DNA of 22,299 nt from a virus, in IMG/VR virus record IMGVR_UViG_3300017989_000473, positions 1-22,299 of that record, one strand, 5' to 3'. The translations under genes and the position numbers were made by a program. Below, in pieces: positions 21,964 through 22,299 of the stretch (its first letter is position 1; every line of letters begins with the position of its first letter). The notes beneath the pieces were generated by a model that saw only the letters and a list, made by a program, of their open reading frames with translations, did no database searches and was not told where the DNA came from.

Positions 21964-22299
21964 CCGTCTTTGACCCCCGCAACATCCGCTCTGTCAACGC
22001 CGCGTTTGACCCTGCAAAGGCTGATAGCGCGGACCTTCTGGCTCGCAATTCAACGGGGGACATGCTAAAATTAAGGGCGGGATATCGCCCGCCAAGCAAG
22101 CCCCAGAGGCCCTTCGATGATGACTATGCAGCACCTCCTGGCGATCCAGGCAGCCGGCTTGAAACGACAATCGACGGCGACCCTCTCACTGCCCGGTATG
22201 TCGCAGGACGGCGCACAGTCGGCGGAGACGACGTCGGATTGTCCCCGGAAGACACGGAGTCGGCAGCGCGCGCGCTCTTTACGGTCAACAGCGTTGATC
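21843..22299 (+). CDS. Continuation in the -1 frame: end of ADP-ribosyltransferase-like domain (runs off window)
   Basis: This frame is open from 21843 to the window end, without an upstream ATG; GTG 21849 is the only early start, at a possible distance from GGAGG 21828-21832. It reads VAGERILPGWGNTRVFDMV, RDAGWTGMRIQERPDF, then VAVFDPRNIRSVNAAFDP and ADSADLLARNS. The motif 'A-G-x-x-G-M-x-I-x-E' followed by 'V-F-D-P-x-x-I-R-S-V-N-A-x-F-D-P' is the well-known end of phage ART-PolyVal domains, and its start lies in the other frame just upstream. The likely third catalytic residue (Glu in RIQE) is therefore here. Beyond it, DGDPLTARYVAGRRTVGGDD is another segment recurring in alphaproteobacterial polyvalent proteins. 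It is almost certainly part of the same gene as the preceding frame, separated by a real, programmed or artefactual frameshift. Confidence 0.72.

Noticed and set aside
1-22299. CRISPR arrays, tRNA genes, insertion sequences, integrase or attachment sites
   Set aside because: None could be recognised on either strand; nothing in the window shows whether the phage is integrated.

Overview
The window is a phage structural and morphogenesis module with every gene on the + strand. Gene order (portal, scaffold, major capsid protein, tail tubular proteins A and B, then a run of very large internal/ejection proteins) is that of T7-like short-tailed phages (podoviruses). The fairly GC-rich sequence and the protein styles suggest an alphaproteobacterial host, but no host gene, tRNA, integrase or RNA polymerase is present, so host and lifestyle are inferred. 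It could be a free phage, a prophage or a metagenomic contig.

Layout. 1-900: C-terminal part of the large terminase subunit. 939-2218: one 66-residue unknown protein and five tandem, mutually related 65-80 residue proteins that share an MG-x-G start, a Pro/Ala-rich middle and a C-terminal LL-x-P...L(I/L)G tail; they sit where T7 keeps its small ejected proteins 6.7/7.3. 2224-5554: portal, a small unknown protein, a Bbp19-like protein and the scaffold. 5555-5807: the only sizeable gene-free stretch, holding two nearly identical palindromes and the capsid ribosome binding site. 5808-8806: major capsid protein and four probable virion proteins, with a UUCG-capped hairpin at 7212-7235. 8807-12767: tail tubular proteins A and B; B appears to start at a CTG codon and carries an F5/8C (discoidin)-like domain. 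12661-21015: four internal-virion/ejection-type proteins. The 1077-residue one contains two predicted peptidoglycan-cutting domains. The 1353-residue one contains hydrophobic segments, a winged-helix-like segment and a less GC-rich coiled-coil insert.

The 1353-residue gene ends at an amber codon (21013-21015), but the same frame continues without another stop into a HETVH metallopeptidase-like domain and the first part of an ADP-ribosyltransferase-like domain. The end of that domain lies in the -1 frame, entered at or near an A7 run (21841-21847) preceded by an internal Shine-Dalgarno-like GGAGG. The window therefore ends in what looks like one giant multi-domain ('polyvalent') ejection protein, written in three pieces by a stop codon and a frameshift. 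Whether this is recoding, decay or sequencing error cannot be settled from the sequence alone.

How it works together (inference): terminase packages DNA through the portal into a scaffold-built capsid. The tubular proteins form the tail and possibly bind a surface glycan. The ejection proteins cross the envelope, using the muramidase and endopeptidase modules to cut peptidoglycan, and may carry effector domains (protease, ADP-ribosyltransferase) into the cell with the DNA. Many genes are joined by 1-8 nt stop/start overlaps, suggesting long co-transcribed, translationally coupled messages.
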